A DNA stretch of 64,000 nt. It comes from Sideroxydans sp. Lineage in GTDB: Bacteria; Pseudomonadota; Gammaproteobacteria; Burkholderiales; Gallionellaceae. The stretch spans positions 1 through 64,000 of the forward strand of contig DAIDAJ010000127.1 in assembly GCA_027310665.1 (NCBI GenBank), read 5' to 3'. A model generated the notes under the pieces. That model made no database searches. It was not told where the DNA came from and worked only from the letters and a program-made list of their open reading frames with translations. Positions within the stretch are counted from its first letter, which is position 1. Every line of letters starts with the position of its first letter. Below, piece after piece: positions 35,376 to 44,333 of the stretch. Position numbers and translations under genes: made by a program.

Positions 35376-35691
35376 AATATCCTCCGACAGCTATTTTCAA
35401 TGTTTAAGGCCTGCACTGCCTGCAATCCATCCAGAAGCCGCGACGAAATCATGGACATCGGCGTTCCTTTCATCATGTCCGCTGGCCATGTCGGGCCATT
35501 GTAAAACGCATGGCGATAAGCCGCCGTCTCTTTTTTTGCGTCTTCGCGGGACAGGTTCATTCAGGGCCGCTGGATGTATTATGCATCGTTATTTAATATT
35601 TATATAAATATTATTTATGTAAACCGATCCAGCTGCCATTCGTTAATGGGAAAGCCTCATCCGGTTTCAATCAATTAACAGGAGTTCAGTC
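35376..35691. other. Divergent intergenic region between ClC and the second Pal gene
   Basis: 316 bp, A+T-rich toward the right end. The ribosome-binding site of the ClC gene (GGAGG on the minus strand) is at 35381-35385. A 20-bp perfect AT palindrome is listed separately. No gene is supported; the ORFs listed here are shadows. Confidence 0.5.
35594..35613. promoter_or_regulatory. 20-bp perfect AT palindrome upstream of the second Pal gene
   Basis: TAATATTTATATAAATATTA reads the same on both strands. It lies about 80 bp before the lipoprotein gene, where an operator or UP-like element would sit. In an otherwise ~57% G+C region it stands out. Confidence 0.4.
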
Positions 35692-36207
35692 ATGAAAAGA
35701 ATGACCGTTGTTTTAGCTTCACTGATGGTAGCCGCTTGCGCTTCCTCGCAGAAAACCAATACTGCGCAAACACCGCAACCGGGCGAGAAGAGCGCCACCG
35801 TTGCTGCGAATACGACCGTCAATTCGGCAGCACAAATGGAATTGGACAGATTGAATGCCGAAATTTCGCAACTGCAGAAGCAGAGCGACTATTTTGACTA
35901 TAAGAAATATGCCATCAAGCCCCAGTATCAGAGCGTGATCAAGAAAGAAGCCGAATTCATCAAGGCCCACAAGAATGACTTCATTACGCTGGAAGGAAAT
36001 GCCGACGAGCGCGGAAGCGACGGTTACAACCTGGTTCTGGGTGAAAAGCGCGCAGAGGCTGTTCAAAAGAGCCTGCTAAAGTACGGCGTATCGGCAGCGC
36101 AGATCAAGCTGGTCAGCTTGGGCAAGGGAAAGCCGCGTCTGACCTGCCACGAGGAAAAGTGCTGGAAGGAGAATCGCAGGGTCGATTTTGTGCATAAGCT
36201 TGGGTAG
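35692..36207 (+). CDS. OmpA/Pal-like lipoprotein, copy 2
   Basis: 171 aa paralogue of the gene at 32319. The lipobox is VAACAS, followed by a Thr/Ala linker, a short coiled segment (LDRLNAEISQLQKQ), and the OmpA-like domain (LEGNADERGSDGYN, LGKGKPRLTCHEEKCWKENRRVDF). AACAGGAG precedes the start. The acidic DFDKY of copy 1 is DYKKY here, so peptidoglycan or partner contacts may differ. It diverges from the ClC gene. Confidence 0.88.
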   Translation: MKRMTVVLASLMVAACASSQKTNTAQTPQPGEKSATVAANTTVNSAAQMELDRLNAEISQLQKQSDYFDYKKYAIKPQYQSVIKKEAEFIKAHKNDFITLEGNADERGSDGYNLVLGEKRAEAVQKSLLKYGVSAAQIKLVSLGKGKPRLTCHEEKCWKENRRVDFVHKLG

Positions 36208-36295
36208 CAACTTTCCACAGGGGAGGCTGGCCAATAAGTCGGTCTTCCCTTATTCTTGATTCAGAAGCTGGCCTGAGGACAGTTGGAGGTTTGCT

Positions 36296-36430
36296 GTGGA
36301 CGATTGGCTGATCATCGGTGCCCTGGGGCTTCTGTTTCTGATCCTTATCCAGCTAGGACAGCAATCGCTGGATATACCGCCCGGATCGGATGAGTTGATG
36401 ATCTTCAGTTTGCATTCGCTGCAGAACTAA
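36296..36430 (+). CDS. 44-residue single-span membrane protein (not in ORF track)
   Basis: GTG at 36296 follows GGAGGT with five bases between, an ideal ribosome-binding site. The frame encodes VDDWLIIGALGLLFLILIQL, one hydrophobic helix of about 18 residues. A short polar tail (DIPPGSDEL) follows, ending at TAA 36430. It lies 88 bp after the second Pal gene on the same strand. No family was recognised. Strong initiation context plus a clean transmembrane helix make it likely to be translated. Confidence 0.6.
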   Translation: MDDWLIIGALGLLFLILIQLGQQSLDIPPGSDELMIFSLHSLQN

Positions 36431-36477
36431 ATTTGCCATGAGCCCGGGTTTAGGGGATTTCAGACTGCATCTCGCCA

Positions 36478-37020
36478 CTAGCGTGTGGGCGGTTCGAGGT
36501 CGGAGTTGCGGAATGTGAACTGGCCGCGTTTACGGTCGGCAAAGTAGTTTTCCAGCGTGTAGCGTATCGGGCGGAAAGCCAGCGTATCCCAGGGAATCTC
36601 TTCTTCGGCGAAAAGCGCCACTTCCAGACTCTCCACGCCAGGAGAAAAGTCCGGATCGAGCAGCGTGGCACGGTACAGCAGCTGTACCTGGTTGATGTAG
36701 GGAAGGTTGTACATCGCATAAAGATCAAGTATGTCGATGCGCGCATTGGCTTCTTCCAGCGTCTCGCGCGCGGCGGCCTGGCTGGTGGTCTCGCCGTTTT
36801 CCATGAATCCTGCCGGCAATGTCCACAGGCCGTGGCGCGGCTCGATGGCGCGGCGGCAGAGCAGGATGCGTCCATCCCGCCACTCGGGTATGGCACCGAC
36901 GATCAGCTTGGGGTTCTGGTAGTGGATGGTATTGCAGACGGTGCAGACATGTCGCTCGCGGTGATCATCCTGAGGCAAGGAAAGTTCGACCGGTGCACCG
37001 CATTCTGAGCAGAATTTCAC
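36478..37020 (-). CDS. Nudix hydrolase with zinc ribbon
   Basis: 180 aa. The N-terminal zinc ribbon (CSECGAPV and CTVCNTIHY) resembles that of NudC-type NADH pyrophosphatases. The Nudix box is GFMENGETTSQAAARETLEEANA, with Asn in place of the usual final Gly. It probably cleaves a nucleoside-diphosphate-linked substrate such as NADH or ADP-ribose. It starts 4 bp after the bamD stop on the same strand. Confidence 0.88.
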   Translation of the reverse strand: MKFCSECGAPVELSLPQDDHRERHVCTVCNTIHYQNPKLIVGAIPEWRDGRILLCRRAIEPRHGLWTLPAGFMENGETTSQAAARETLEEANARIDILDLYAMYNLPYINQVQLLYRATLLDPDFSPGVESLEVALFAEEEIPWDTLAFRPIRYTLENYFADRKRGQFTFRNSDLEPPTR

Positions 37021-37024
37021 GGTA

Positions 37025-37822
37025 TCAGTCCCAGAACTTCCACCACGGTGCCGGATTCAGCGGGGATTCCTTGACCTCGGGTCGCGCACCGTCCTTGGCG
37101 ACGTTCAGGGCAAGTACGCGTTTTGTGTCATCGCGCAGGTCTGTCATCCCCATGGCGTCATAGGCTTGCACCAGGATTTGCAGGGCATCCCGCGTTTGCG
37201 GTGTCTGCGGAAAATCGATCAGTACCCCTTTGGCACGGTTCGCCGCCGCAACGTAGGCACCGCGACGCAGGTAATAGTCCGCTACATGGATTTCCGCACG
37301 TGCCAGCGTGATCAGCAGGAATTGCATGCGTATCCGGGCATCCGGCGTGTATTTGCTGTCCGGGAAGCGTGTGACCAGCTCCTTGAACGAGTTGAATGAG
37401 TCGCGCAAAGCCGCGGGATCGCGTTCGGCCGGATCCTGCTTGAACAGGGTGCCGAAAAGGCTGTTGATATTCTCGTTGAAGTTGATGAGCCCTTTGAGGT
37501 AATACACGTAATCAAGATGGGCGCTCGTGGGGTACATCTTCACGAACTGGTCCAGGGCGCCGAGCGCGGGGGCCGGTTCGCTGTGCTTGTAATAGGCGTA
37601 GGCGATCTCCATTTGCGCCTGCTGAGCGTAACGGCCGTAGGGATAGCGCGATTGCAGCGTCTCGAACTGTTTTACGGCCTTTTCGTAGTTTTCATCCTTC
37701 ATCTGCTCCTGTGCTTTGGCATAAATCTCGTCGGCGGACAGGTTCTTCATTTCGTCCTTGACAGGATCGGAACTGCAAGCAACTAACGTGAGCAAGAGGA
37801 AAACGGCTAAACTATGGCGCAT
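37025..37822 (-). CDS. bamD: Outer-membrane assembly lipoprotein BamD
   Basis: 265 aa TPR lipoprotein of the BAM complex, essential for beta-barrel insertion. The signal ends LTLVACSS. TPR-like repeats fill the protein (YAKAQEQMKDENYEKAVKQFETLQSRYPYG). Its start codon overlaps that of rluD on the other strand by two bases, so each promoter must lie inside the other gene. The Shine-Dalgarno is weak. Confidence 0.94.
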   Translation of the reverse strand: MRHSLAVFLLLTLVACSSDPVKDEMKNLSADEIYAKAQEQMKDENYEKAVKQFETLQSRYPYGRYAQQAQMEIAYAYYKHSEPAPALGALDQFVKMYPTSAHLDYVYYLKGLINFNENINSLFGTLFKQDPAERDPAALRDSFNSFKELVTRFPDSKYTPDARIRMQFLLITLARAEIHVADYYLRRGAYVAAANRAKGVLIDFPQTPQTRDALQILVQAYDAMGMTDLRDDTKRVLALNVAKDGARPEVKESPLNPAPWWKFWD

Positions 37823-38831
37823 GATAAAACCCGAAATGATTAAACCCGAAGAAGATTTACCCGATTATAGCAAAGACGACGACTCCGCCGACCTGCTTGA
37901 GATGCGGGTCCCGATGGAACACGGCGGGCTGCGACTCGACCAGGCGCTTGTCAAATTGTTTCCGGAATACTCGCGCAGCCGATTGCAGGACTGGATAGAA
38001 CAGGGCTTGGTTACGGTCAACGGCACGGCAGGAAGCGTCAAGCAAAAGGTCTGGGGCGGGGAAATGGTCTGCGTGTCGCCGCAGATACATCCTTCCGAAC
38101 AACCTTGCGTCGCCGAGGACATTCCTCTTGACGTCGTCTATGAAGACGATGACATCCTCGTTATCAACAAGCCCGTCGGACTGGTGGTGCATCCCGGCAG
38201 CGGCAACTGGAAGGGCACGCTGCTCAATGCATTGCTGCACCATGCACCGCAGCTTGCCGAGGTACCGCGCGCGGGCATCGTGCACAGGCTGGACAAGGAC
38301 ACCAGTGGCCTGATGGTGGTTGCCAAGACGCTCATTGCGCAGACCGCGCTGGTGCGGCAGATGCAGGCGCGCAGCGTGAAACGCGAATATCTCGCGCTGG
38401 TGTGGGGCGAGCTGGATTACGGCGGCGTCATCGATCTGCCCATCGGACGTCATCCATCGCAGCGCGTCAAGATGGCGGTGATCGAGGGAGGCAAGGAAGC
38501 GGTTACTCATTACAGCGTGGAAGCGAATTTCCCCAGCTGCACTCTATTGCGTTGCAGACTTGAGACCGGGCGCACGCACCAGATCCGCGTGCACCTGACG
38601 CATCTCGGCCATCCCCTGATCGGCGACAGCGTGTACCAGAAGGGCGTGCAGAAATGCGCACTGCCTTTGCGCGAACTGTTGAACAAGTTTCCGCGGCAGG
38701 CACTGCACGCGACGAAACTGGCGCTGAAACACCCGGTTACCGGCGAATCGATGGAATGGGAAGTGCCGTTGCCGGAAGATATGGAACAGCTGCTGGACCA
38801 GATCGACGAGGCGAGCGATGGCATTGCTTGA
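37821..38831 (+). CDS. rluD: 23S rRNA pseudouridine synthase RluD
   Basis: 336 aa from ATG 37821. An N-terminal S4 domain (RLDQALVKLFPEYSRSRLQDWI) precedes the catalytic domain with HRLDKDTSGLMVV, where the aspartate is catalytic. It modifies helix 69 of 23S rRNA. A 15-bp near-duplication at the start (ATGATAAAACCCGAA / ATGATTAAACCCGAA) creates a second in-frame ATG at 37836 and the peptide MIKPEMIKPE. Either may initiate. It overlaps pgeF by 14 bases. Confidence 0.93.
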   Translation: MIKPEMIKPEEDLPDYSKDDDSADLLEMRVPMEHGGLRLDQALVKLFPEYSRSRLQDWIEQGLVTVNGTAGSVKQKVWGGEMVCVSPQIHPSEQPCVAEDIPLDVVYEDDDILVINKPVGLVVHPGSGNWKGTLLNALLHHAPQLAEVPRAGIVHRLDKDTSGLMVVAKTLIAQTALVRQMQARSVKREYLALVWGELDYGGVIDLPIGRHPSQRVKMAVIEGGKEAVTHYSVEANFPSCTLLRCRLETGRTHQIRVHLTHLGHPLIGDSVYQKGVQKCALPLRELLNKFPRQALHATKLALKHPVTGESMEWEVPLPEDMEQLLDQIDEASDGIA

Positions 38832-39558
38832 GCATTGCATCGTCCCGGACTGGCCGGCGCCCGCGAACGTGAAAGCGCTGCAAACGACGCGCCACGGTGG
38901 CATCAGTGCCGCCCCGTATGACACATTTAACCTCGGTTCGCATGTCGGCGATAACCCGCAAGCCGTTGCGCGCAACCGCCAACTGCTGGAGCCCCTTGTG
39001 CCGAGTGAGCCCGTGTGGCTGGAGCAAGTGCATGGTACCGTTGTCGCCAATGCAGAGGCCGCATCCTGCCGTGTTCAGGCCGATGCCTGCATCGCGCGCC
39101 ATCGCGGTGCGGTGTGCGTGGTGATGACGGCAGATTGCCTGCCCGTGTTGCTGTGCGACGAGGCGGGTACGGTGGTCGGTGCGGTGCATGCGGGCTGGAA
39201 GGGATTGGCCGCCGGTGTCATCGAAGCCACCGTAAACGCGATGGAAGTCGCACCGCACCAGTTGATGGCATGGTTCGGTCCCGCCATCGGACAGGAAGCG
39301 TTCGAGGTCGGTGCAGAGGTGAGAGCCGCTTTCATTGCGCATCAGGCGCGGGCTGCCGAGGCATTCGTGGCGCATGGCGGGCAGGGTAAATACCTTGCCG
39401 ACATCTACCTGCTGGCCCGCCAGCGGCTTGAAGCGCTGGGCATCAGGAAGGTCAGTGGGGGAAATTACTGCACCTATCACCAGAAGGACAGGTTCTTTTC
39501 CTACCGCCGCGACGGGGTGACCGGACGCATGGGGACGTTTATCTGGCTGGGCGAGTGA
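38818..39558 (+). CDS. pgeF: Purine nucleoside phosphorylase PgeF (YfiH, DUF152)
   Basis: 246 aa, formerly called polyphenol oxidase or laccase-domain protein. Metal-binding motifs TADCLPVLLCDEAG and VHAGWKGLAAG are intact, with a further catalytic region GPAIGQEAFEVG. Members cleave purine nucleosides and help proofread peptidoglycan precursors. The start lies inside the end of rluD, a common gene order, so expression is coupled. Confidence 0.9.
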   Translation: MALLEHCIVPDWPAPANVKALQTTRHGGISAAPYDTFNLGSHVGDNPQAVARNRQLLEPLVPSEPVWLEQVHGTVVANAEAASCRVQADACIARHRGAVCVVMTADCLPVLLCDEAGTVVGAVHAGWKGLAAGVIEATVNAMEVAPHQLMAWFGPAIGQEAFEVGAEVRAAFIAHQARAAEAFVAHGGQGKYLADIYLLARQRLEALGIRKVSGGNYCTYHQKDRFFSYRRDGVTGRMGTFIWLGE

Positions 39559-39579
39559 GTTCTTGCCTCAAGCGACAGA

Positions 39580-39777
39580 ATGGAGAAGGAATTGAACAGG
39601 ATCGTCTTGCTTGCCATCGCACTCTCGCTGCCGCTGTCCGCCGGCGCCTACGATTGCACTGGCATCGCAACTGTGTCCGGGAATAGGCAGGGGAAAACGG
39701 CCTTTCACAAGTTCTACTATGAGCCCGAGTTCAAGGGCGGAAACAATGGCGTGGAAGATTGCGTGAAACGGCAGTGA
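39580..39777 (+). CDS. Small secreted hypothetical protein
   Basis: 65 aa at most. A signal peptide (LNRIVLLAIALSLPLSAGA) is followed by a mature peptide of about 42 residues with two cysteines (YDCTG, VEDCVK) that could form a disulfide. ATG 39580 begins the ORF. TTG 39592 is an alternative with GGAG six bases upstream, and it would place the n-region better. No family was recognised. Confidence 0.55.
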   Translation: MEKELNRIVLLAIALSLPLSAGAYDCTGIATVSGNRQGKTAFHKFYYEPEFKGGNNGVEDCVKRQ

Positions 39778-39810
39778 TCGAGATTCCAAAATCAATCGGA
39801 GGCGTGCAGC

Positions 39811-40932
39811 ATGAATAAGGTCTACATCACGGGCAGCGGACTCTGGGTGCCCCCCAACCTCATCACCAACGCGGAACTCGTGGCTTCCTACAACGAGTAT
39901 GTTCGACGCACCAACGAGCGCAATGCTGCCGCCATCGCCAGCGGCGAAGTTGCCGCACTGCCGGAATCGAGCAGCGAGTTCATCGAGAAGGCTTCGGGCA
40001 TCAAGCAGCGCTACGTGGTCGAAAAGACCGGCGTGCTCGATCCCGACCGCATGTGTCCGGTGATCCCGCCGCGCCCGAACGAACAGATCTCGTTGATGGC
40101 GGAGATGGCCGCCGGTGCCGCGCACCAGGCGCTGGCCAATGCGGGACGCCGGGCGGACGAGGTCGACTTGGTCATCGTCGCCTGCTCCAGTTTTCAGCGG
40201 CCCTATCCGGCCATCGCCGTCGAGGTGCAGGGTGCGCTCGGCTGCGGCGGTTACGGCTACGACATGAACGTCGCCTGTTCGTCCGCCACCTTCGGCATCG
40301 AGCAGGCCGCCAACGCCGTGCGATCCGGCAGCGCTCGCTGTGCGCTGGTGATCAGCCCGGAACTGCCCTCGGGCCATCTCGAATGGCGGGACCGCGATTG
40401 CCACTTCATCTTCGGCGATATCGCCACCGCCGTCGTCGTTGAAGCATCTCCCTCGGGCCGGCAGAAGTCTGCATGGGAGATACTCGGCTCCAAAGCCGCA
40501 ACCGTCTTTTCCAACAACATCCGCAACAACAGCGGTTTTCTCGACCGCTGCGACCCGGATTCGCGCGACAACCGCGACAAGCTCTTCATGCAGGAAGGCC
40601 GCAAGGTGTTCAAGGAAGTGTGCCCGATGGCTGCCGACCACATCACCAGCCACCTTGCCGCCAACGGTCTTGCAGCGGGCGATGTCAAACGGTTCTGGTT
40701 GCACCAGGCCAACCTGACCATGAACCACTTGATCGCGAAGCGCATCCTCGGGCGCGATGCCACACTGGATGAAGCGCCCGTCATCCTCGACAAGTTTGCC
40801 AACACGGCCTCGGCCGGTTCCATCATCGCGTTCCATCAGCACAACATCGATCTCGCGGCAGGGAGCGTCGGCGTTATCTGCTCGTTCGGGGCGGGGTATT
40901 CGATCGGGAGTCATATCCTCAAGCGAATTTGA
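39811..40932 (+). CDS. Beta-ketoacyl-ACP synthase III family protein
   Basis: 373 aa, longer than housekeeping FabH (~320). The Cys-His-Asn triad is visible in NVACSSATFG, WLHQANLTMNHLI and NTASAGSIIAF. GGAGG precedes the start. No acyl carrier protein, reductase or other fatty-acid gene is adjacent, so it is probably a specialised condensing enzyme. Only an MHS transporter follows, 31 bp later. The product is unknown. Confidence 0.88.
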   Translation: MNKVYITGSGLWVPPNLITNAELVASYNEYVRRTNERNAAAIASGEVAALPESSSEFIEKASGIKQRYVVEKTGVLDPDRMCPVIPPRPNEQISLMAEMAAGAAHQALANAGRRADEVDLVIVACSSFQRPYPAIAVEVQGALGCGGYGYDMNVACSSATFGIEQAANAVRSGSARCALVISPELPSGHLEWRDRDCHFIFGDIATAVVVEASPSGRQKSAWEILGSKAATVFSNNIRNNSGFLDRCDPDSRDNRDKLFMQEGRKVFKEVCPMAADHITSHLAANGLAAGDVKRFWLHQANLTMNHLIAKRILGRDATLDEAPVILDKFANTASAGSIIAFHQHNIDLAAGSVGVICSFGAGYSIGSHILKRI

Positions 40933-40963
40933 CGGTATCGATGGCTAACATTCCTGACCTTTC

Positions 40964-42535
40964 ATGCAAGAAATAACCGTCACCCAACGCAAAGTTGTCA
41001 TCGCCGCCTGTTTCGGTACATTCCTCGAGTGGTACGACTTCCTTACCTTTGCGTCCCTGGCGACCTATTTCAGCGTGCTGTTCTTTCCGCCCGAGAATCC
41101 TACCGCGGCGTTGCTGATGAGCCTTGCTACCTTCGGTGTCGGCATGGTGGTGCGGCCATTGGGTTCGGCATTGTTCGGATCGCTGGCGGACAAATACGGC
41201 CGCCGTCCTGTCTTCATCGCCACCATCTCGCTGATGGGCGCGACGACGTTCCTGGTGGGCCTGCTGCCGACCTATGCGCAGATCGGCATATTTGCCCCGT
41301 TATTGCTGCTGCTGTTGCGCCTGCTGCAAGGTTTGGCGGTCGGCGGCGAGATCGGCGGCGTGGCGGTCTATCTGACCGAACACTCGCCGAAAGGCAAGCG
41401 CGGTGTCTATACCAGTGTGCTGCAACTGATGGGTCCGTTGGGCATCCTGGTTTCGACGTTCCAGATCGTGCTGCTGCATCTGTTTCTTGCCGATCCCGCA
41501 TTCAATGCCTGGGGCTGGCGCATCCCGTTCCTGTTTTCCGCCTTGTTGCTGTTCATCTCGATCAAGAGCCGCATGAGCCTGGAGGAATCGCCGGTATTTC
41601 GCCAGTTGCAGGCGGAGGGCACGGTCTCCAAGGCCCCCCTGCGGGAATGCCTGAGCGATCGCCGCACCTTGGGACGCATGGCGCTGCTGTTCTTCTGCAT
41701 TTCTTCAGGCGGTTCGCTGCTGTTCTTCTCTTCGCAGGTGTATGCCAACGTGTTCCTGAAAAGCGTGGTGCGGCTGGATGCAGAGCTCGCCAGCACGCTG
41801 GTCATGACGAGTACCCTGCTGCTGTTTCCGCTCACCATCTTTTGCGGCTGGCTTTCGGACAAGATCGGGCGCAGGCCGGTCTTGCTGGCAGGCCTGATTC
41901 TGGGCGCGATCACGATCCTGCCGGTGTTCAAAGGCTTGCAACATTACGGCAATCCGGCGCTGGAACGTTTCAATCGCGAAGTCGCGGTCGCGCTGTACGG
42001 CAGGGATTGCGACTACAGTCCATTCCGCAAGGCGGCGAACGATTGCGAGCGCAATCAGGAATTTCTCACCAGGAACGGCGTTTCGTATTCCCTGCAGCCG
42101 CAGCGAACCGGGCGGGATGCGATGGTGAGCATAGGTGGCGATGCCGGAATCGACGGTTTCAGTCCGGAAAAACTGACAGAGATGTTAAAAGCCAAAGGCT
42201 GGTCGGAAAGTGCGGACATAAACCAAGTGAACCGCTTCATGCTGTTCCTGTTGCTCATCGTGCCGGTGATCGCCGTCGCACTGATCACCGGCCCGCAGAC
42301 CGCGGTTCTTGCGGAACTGTTCACGGCGCGCACACGTTATACAGCAGCTGCCGTGCCGCATAACCTGAGCGCGGGCTGGATCGGCGGCCTGTCGCCGTTC
42401 ATGGTCACATTGCTCTCGGTCCAGGCAGGCGATGCGCTGGCGGGACTGTGGTATCCGGTGGGCATGCTGATCTTTGCTTCCGTGCTCGGACTGCTGTTCA
42501 TGCCCGAGACGCTCGACGTCCCCTTGGGCGATTAG
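40964..42535 (+). CDS. MFS transporter, metabolite:H+ symporter type
   Basis: 523 aa, 12 predicted helices. The MHS signature appears early (GTFLEWYDFLTFASLATYF) and in loop 2-3 (GSLADKYGRRPVF). A ~90-residue soluble insertion lies between helices in the C-terminal half (residues ~325-415, with CDYSPFRKAANDCERN and two cysteines), seen in some alpha-ketoglutarate/sugar-acid transporter relatives. The substrate is unknown. It may share a transcript with the KAS III gene. Confidence 0.87.
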   Translation: MQEITVTQRKVVIAACFGTFLEWYDFLTFASLATYFSVLFFPPENPTAALLMSLATFGVGMVVRPLGSALFGSLADKYGRRPVFIATISLMGATTFLVGLLPTYAQIGIFAPLLLLLLRLLQGLAVGGEIGGVAVYLTEHSPKGKRGVYTSVLQLMGPLGILVSTFQIVLLHLFLADPAFNAWGWRIPFLFSALLLFISIKSRMSLEESPVFRQLQAEGTVSKAPLRECLSDRRTLGRMALLFFCISSGGSLLFFSSQVYANVFLKSVVRLDAELASTLVMTSTLLLFPLTIFCGWLSDKIGRRPVLLAGLILGAITILPVFKGLQHYGNPALERFNREVAVALYGRDCDYSPFRKAANDCERNQEFLTRNGVSYSLQPQRTGRDAMVSIGGDAGIDGFSPEKLTEMLKAKGWSESADINQVNRFMLFLLLIVPVIAVALITGPQTAVLAELFTARTRYTAAAVPHNLSAGWIGGLSPFMVTLLSVQAGDALAGLWYPVGMLIFASVLGLLFMPETLDVPLGD

Positions 42536-42647
42536 CGGTAAGGCATAGAATCGCCCATGCGCATTCGGGCCTCAAGTTTTCCCGCCGGATGTCGTCATAG
42601 ACGTGCGCACTACATTTTATAAATGTAGCCCCATTTTGGAGAAATCG

Positions 42648-44291
42648 ATGAACAACTGGTACAACTCGCTCAGCATACGCTGGAAGCTTCAATTCGGCTT
42701 CTTCCTGGTGACGATGGTCACCACTGTCTATAACCGCATGCTTGCCTCGCACGAACTGGCGCAGATGGTCGATATCGCGCGCGAAGGCGGGGTCAGCCAG
42801 CAGGTCATCAGCCAACTCGTGGCAAACCATAATGCCTATATTTTCAACTCGTTCTGGGAGTCCGGGCTGGAATTCATGCTCCAGTTTTTCATTATCGGCT
42901 TTGTTGCCAGCCTGTTCGTCAAGCCGATCAAGGCCCTGTGCAATGCGTTGAAGACGGTGGAGAAGGGCGACCTGACCAAGGGCGTGGAGCATCGTTCGCG
43001 CGACGAGATCGGCGAGCTGGAAAAAAGTTTCAACGATATGCTGTCCAAGCTCAACCACATCATGTGCGAGGTGGATGAGAGCGGAAAGGAAATGGAGCAG
43101 TCTGCATTCCAGATCGCCAAGATATCGCACGAAATTGCGGAGGTGGGGCGCAAGGAGCAAAGCCGCTCGGATGAAGTGAACGGCGCCACGCAGCAGTTGC
43201 ACCAGATTTCGGAAAGCGTGCAGGCACAGGCGACCGAAGCAACCGTAAGGGCGCAAAGGACCGAGTCCCAGGCGCGCGAAGGAATCAGTTTTGTGCAGAA
43301 GAACATCTCCGAGATGGAAAACACGGTGCAGGAAGTGAACCAGGCAGCCACGAAGATCAATGAACTGGAGAGATCGGCGGCGCAGATCCACGACATCATC
43401 TCTACCATTCAGGATATCGCCGGACAGACCAATCTGCTGGCGCTCAATGCCGCTATCGAAGCCGCGCGCGCCGGAGAACAGGGGCGCGGATTCGCCGTGG
43501 TGGCCGATGAAGTGCGCAAATTGGCCGAACGCACGACGCAATCGGCCGGTGAGGTTTCGCGCATCATTTCCCAACTGGGCGGCAAGGTGGAAGAAGTGAC
43601 GACGTCGATGAATGTGGTGGTGGGCAAGGTGCACGAGAACCAGAAGCTGGCTGGCGAGACGGCTGCAGTGATCGAACGCATCTCGGTGGATGTCGCGGAA
43701 ACGGCCAGCGCGAACAACGGCATATCCGAAGCGAGCGTCGCGCAGATACGCAATGTGGACACTCTCCAGAAGACACTCAGGGAACTCTTCGCGACGCTGC
43801 AGGAAAGCTCCGTCAAGGTGGAAACGACGGCAGGCATCGGCGACGGGTTGCATACAGTCACCGGGAAGCTGAACAATCTGATGGCTGAATTCACTTTTAA
43901 CCACATTTCTGCTGTCCAGACGATCCAGCACGAGAAGCGCACTTTTCCGCGTGCCGCCAACCGTCTGCTGGTCCATGTGGCGCAGGGTGGTACCTCCGTC
44001 GAATGCCCTAGCCTGGATTTCAGCATGACCGGCATTCGGCTGCTGATGAGCAAAGAACTGGATCGGGACAAGCCGATCGAAATGGAGATATATCTGCCGC
44101 AGGAAGATATCAGTCATTACGAGGGGCAGAAGCCGGTCAGGTTGCCCGGCAGGATCACCTGGCAACGCAAGGAGCAGGGGAAGTTTGTCTGCGGCGTCGC
44201 CTTCGAGAAGATGTCCGATGAAGCGGCCAAACGTTTGCGCGAAGGTTTCAAGTACTACAACAAGGAACCCGAATTCGGTATCGCCCGTTGA
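42648..44291 (+). CDS. Methyl-accepting chemotaxis protein with C-terminal PilZ domain
   Basis: 547 aa. Two N-terminal helices enclose a short ~60-residue periplasmic segment, then HAMP ([19 protein letters not shown]). The methyl-accepting signalling domain has its hairpin tip at [20 protein letters not shown]. The last ~110 residues are a PilZ domain with both c-di-GMP-binding motifs (RTFPR and DFSMTG). The start at 42648 follows TTGGAG. It can thus link chemotaxis output to c-di-GMP level. Confidence 0.88.
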   Translation: MNNWYNSLSIRWKLQFGFFLVTMVTTVYNRMLASHELAQMVDIAREGGVSQQVISQLVANHNAYIFNSFWESGLEFMLQFFIIGFVASLFVKPIKALCNALKTVEKGDLTKGVEHRSRDEIGELEKSFNDMLSKLNHIMCEVDESGKEMEQSAFQIAKISHEIAEVGRKEQSRSDEVNGATQQLHQISESVQAQATEATVRAQRTESQAREGISFVQKNISEMENTVQEVNQAATKINELERSAAQIHDIISTIQDIAGQTNLLALNAAIEAARAGEQGRGFAVVADEVRKLAERTTQSAGEVSRIISQLGGKVEEVTTSMNVVVGKVHENQKLAGETAAVIERISVDVAETASANNGISEASVAQIRNVDTLQKTLRELFATLQESSVKVETTAGIGDGLHTVTGKLNNLMAEFTFNHISAVQTIQHEKRTFPRAANRLLVHVAQGGTSVECPSLDFSMTGIRLLMSKELDRDKPIEMEIYLPQEDISHYEGQKPVRLPGRITWQRKEQGKFVCGVAFEKMSDEAAKRLREGFKYYNKEPEFGIAR

Positions 44292-44298
44292 TACTGGG

Positions 44299-44304
44299 TA
44301 TAAT
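44299..44304 (+). promoter_or_regulatory. Candidate -10 element for the ZIP transporter gene
   Basis: A perfect TATAAT just after the MCP stop and 29 bp before the ATG of the next gene. No good -35 hexamer lies 16-18 bp upstream, so this is a weak call. Confidence 0.35.
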
Positions 44305-44333
44305 CCGCGCCCTTCTTTTATTTCGGTCATCGC

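Noticed and set aside
42498-44330. 610-residue ORF antisense to the chemoreceptor gene
   Set aside because: Shadow of the MCP-PilZ gene, which has complete domains.
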